Origin: Changchengzhania lutea
GTDB taxonomy: Bacteria; Bacteroidota; Bacteroidia; Flavobacteriales; Flavobacteriaceae
Direction: 5' to 3'
Assembly: GCF_006974145.1 (NCBI RefSeq)
Contig: NZ_CP039456.1
Span: forward strand, 3,844,499-3,908,498
Length of the DNA: 64,000 nt
Shown here: positions 63,262-64,000 of the stretch, in pieces
Layout of the letters: each line of letters starts with the position of its first letter
How positions within the stretch are numbered: position 1 is the stretch's first letter
Position numbers and translations under genes: made by a program
The notes under the pieces: generated by a model
Databases searched by the model: none
Told to the model about the DNA's origin: nothing
What the model saw: the letters and a program-made list of their open reading frames with translations, nothing else

Positions 63262-63668
63262 TTAGGCACTTGATCCCTGATAACTTAATCGGACTGCTTC
63301 TAATTTGAATTCTGTACTGTAAACATAAGCTCCGAGTATTGTTATTTCAGTTTTAACATCTTCTCCTTTATACTTTCTGTAAACATCATCTACATCAAAG
63401 CTATCTAGTAAAACTTGAAGCATTAAAAAAGCCTCATTAATCTTTTGACTAATAAGGCTTAACTGTATGTTGATTAAATTGTTTTCTATATTCGGCGGTT
63501 TTGCTAATTGCAGTGTGTTATTCCAATGCTTTGGATTAATGAATAATCCTATTAAAATTCTTTCCTTTTTTTTAAATATGTTACCCTACATCTTATAGGA
63601 CACTTTCCTTGCTTATTCAATCTAACTTTCTGCAATAGAAACAAGATTGATACTTTATAGTTGTTCAT
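63262..63668 (-). pseudogene. Tyrosine recombinase N-terminal fragment
   Basis: From ATG 63668: MNNYKVSILFLLQKVRLNK, then KCPIRCRVTYLKKRKEF-stop; one lost base at ~63572 and the next frame continues LFINPKHWNNTLQLAKPPN and INIQLSLISQKINEAFLMLQ ... VYRKYKGED. This is the Arm-DNA-binding and core-binding part of a Bacteroidota phage-type integrase. The catalytic domain (R-H-R-Y) is missing. It ends GAYVYSTEFKLEAVRLSYQGSSA, unrelated in style. It lies 200 bp from a tRNA gene, the usual attachment site for such enzymes. Confidence 0.75.
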
Positions 63669-63830
63669 ATTGTTTAGCTTTTTATGGTACACCTGAAGTA
63701 AAAACGGTACACCCAATAGCACACCTAAAAAGATGTGAATTGATTAAATATTATATTTTATAAAAACTCTATTTATAGTCTAATAAAAAATGAGAAGTAT
63801 AGTAAAATAAGAAGAAACCATTAAAAACAA

Positions 63831-63860
63831 GAAATCCCTTCCAACTAAATGAAAGGGATT
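63831..63860 (-). terminator. Terminator of tRNA-Arg
   Basis: AATCCCTT (63833-63840) pairs with AAGGGATT (63853-63860); on the minus strand it is followed by a T-rich run (TTCTTGTTTTTAA). Confidence 0.65.
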
Positions 63861-63863
63861 CTG

Positions 63864-63937
63864 TGAGCCCTGAAGGATTCGAACCTTCGACCGCCTCCTT
63901 AGAAGGGAGGTGCTCTATCCAGCTGAGCTAAGAGCCC
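63864..63937 (-). tRNA. tRNA-Arg (anticodon TCT)
   Basis: Minus strand: acceptor GGGCTCT paired with AGGGCTC (two G-U pairs), D-arm GCTC/GAGC with AGCTGGATA loop, anticodon stem CCTCC/GGAGG with loop CTTCTAA, T-arm GAAGG-TTCGAAT-CCTTC. Reads AGA (and AGG). CCA is not encoded. Confidence 0.95.
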
Positions 63938-64000
63938 TCAATAAAGAAAAACAACTTGTTTTTTCTGGTCTGCAAATATAAATTGGTATTCATTATAAAC

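Noticed and set aside
63421-63466. Hairpin AAGCCTC...AAGGCTT inside the integrase relic
   Set aside because: Lies in conserved coding sequence of the integrase family; most likely a chance inverted repeat.

Overview
The window looks like a chromosome segment from a marine or soil member of the Flavobacteriaceae (Bacteroidota). The DNA is AT-rich. Secreted proteins carry a gliding-motility/type IX secretion C-terminal signature, there is a PorP/SprF partner protein, a SusC/SusD pair with a hybrid two-component sensor, and -7 promoter elements of the Bacteroidota TAnnTTTG type. No species can be named from the sequence alone.

Layout. (1) 1-8812, minus strand: a surface adhesin system, made of a T9SS-sorted Ig-like protein, a PorP/SprF protein fused to a long Ala/Lys coiled coil, and the first 1564 codons of a giant repeat protein that runs off the left edge. 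(2) 9001-13589: a beta-helix protein, a small secreted protein, two tandem paralogous lipoproteins and a coiled-coil protein. (3) 13761-43999: a stress island with Hsp20, five universal stress proteins, an RNA/DNA nuclease module (release-factor-like protein, ATP-cone endonuclease, beta-CASP nuclease), phosphoribosyltransferase plus hydrolase, a P-type Ca2+-type ATPase, GH130 plus glycosyltransferase, dodecin, an Mla-type lipid transporter, peroxiredoxin and L,D-transpeptidase. (4) 44005-45200: relics of a HipBA toxin-antitoxin locus, an IS200-type element and a 160-bp MITE. (5) 45293-62163: an AraC-type regulator and a mannose/glucose-type polysaccharide utilisation locus (ManA relic, GH13, alpha/alpha-barrel lipoprotein, MFS, GH130, SusD, SusC, hybrid two-component regulator). 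(6) 62271-64000: a decayed IS5-family element, a tyrosine-recombinase relic and tRNA-Arg(TCT).

The main result is a regulon written into the intergenic DNA of the stress island. Eighteen copies of an Fnr/Crp-like dyad (TGAT-N4-ATCA, with variants) lie upstream of almost every transcription unit between 14 and 42 kb, on both strands. In all 18 the end of the dyad is followed by exactly 23 bp and then a -7-like octamer (TAnnTTTA or close), which places the dyad centre near -41.5, the usual class II activator position. The regulator is not in the window; by analogy it should be a Crp/Fnr-family protein responding to oxygen, NO or energy limitation. Two of these promoters do not face a gene: they face an array of four related ~180-200 bp units at 22.6-23.5 kb, each ending in a strong hairpin, which is best read as an undescribed family of stress-induced small RNAs.

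The island is also eroding. Ferritin, exonuclease III, erythromycin esterase, a BON-domain protein, an outer-membrane barrel, two membrane proteins, a patatin, HipBA, ManA, two transposases and an integrase are broken by stops, frameshifts or deletions. Several frameshifts lie in homopolymers and could be sequencing errors; the in-frame stops and large internal deletions could not. Two identical-length 160-bp MITEs share terminal inverted repeats with the IS5-family element at 62.3 kb, and an intact ISAs1-family element has replaced the last three codons of one universal stress gene.
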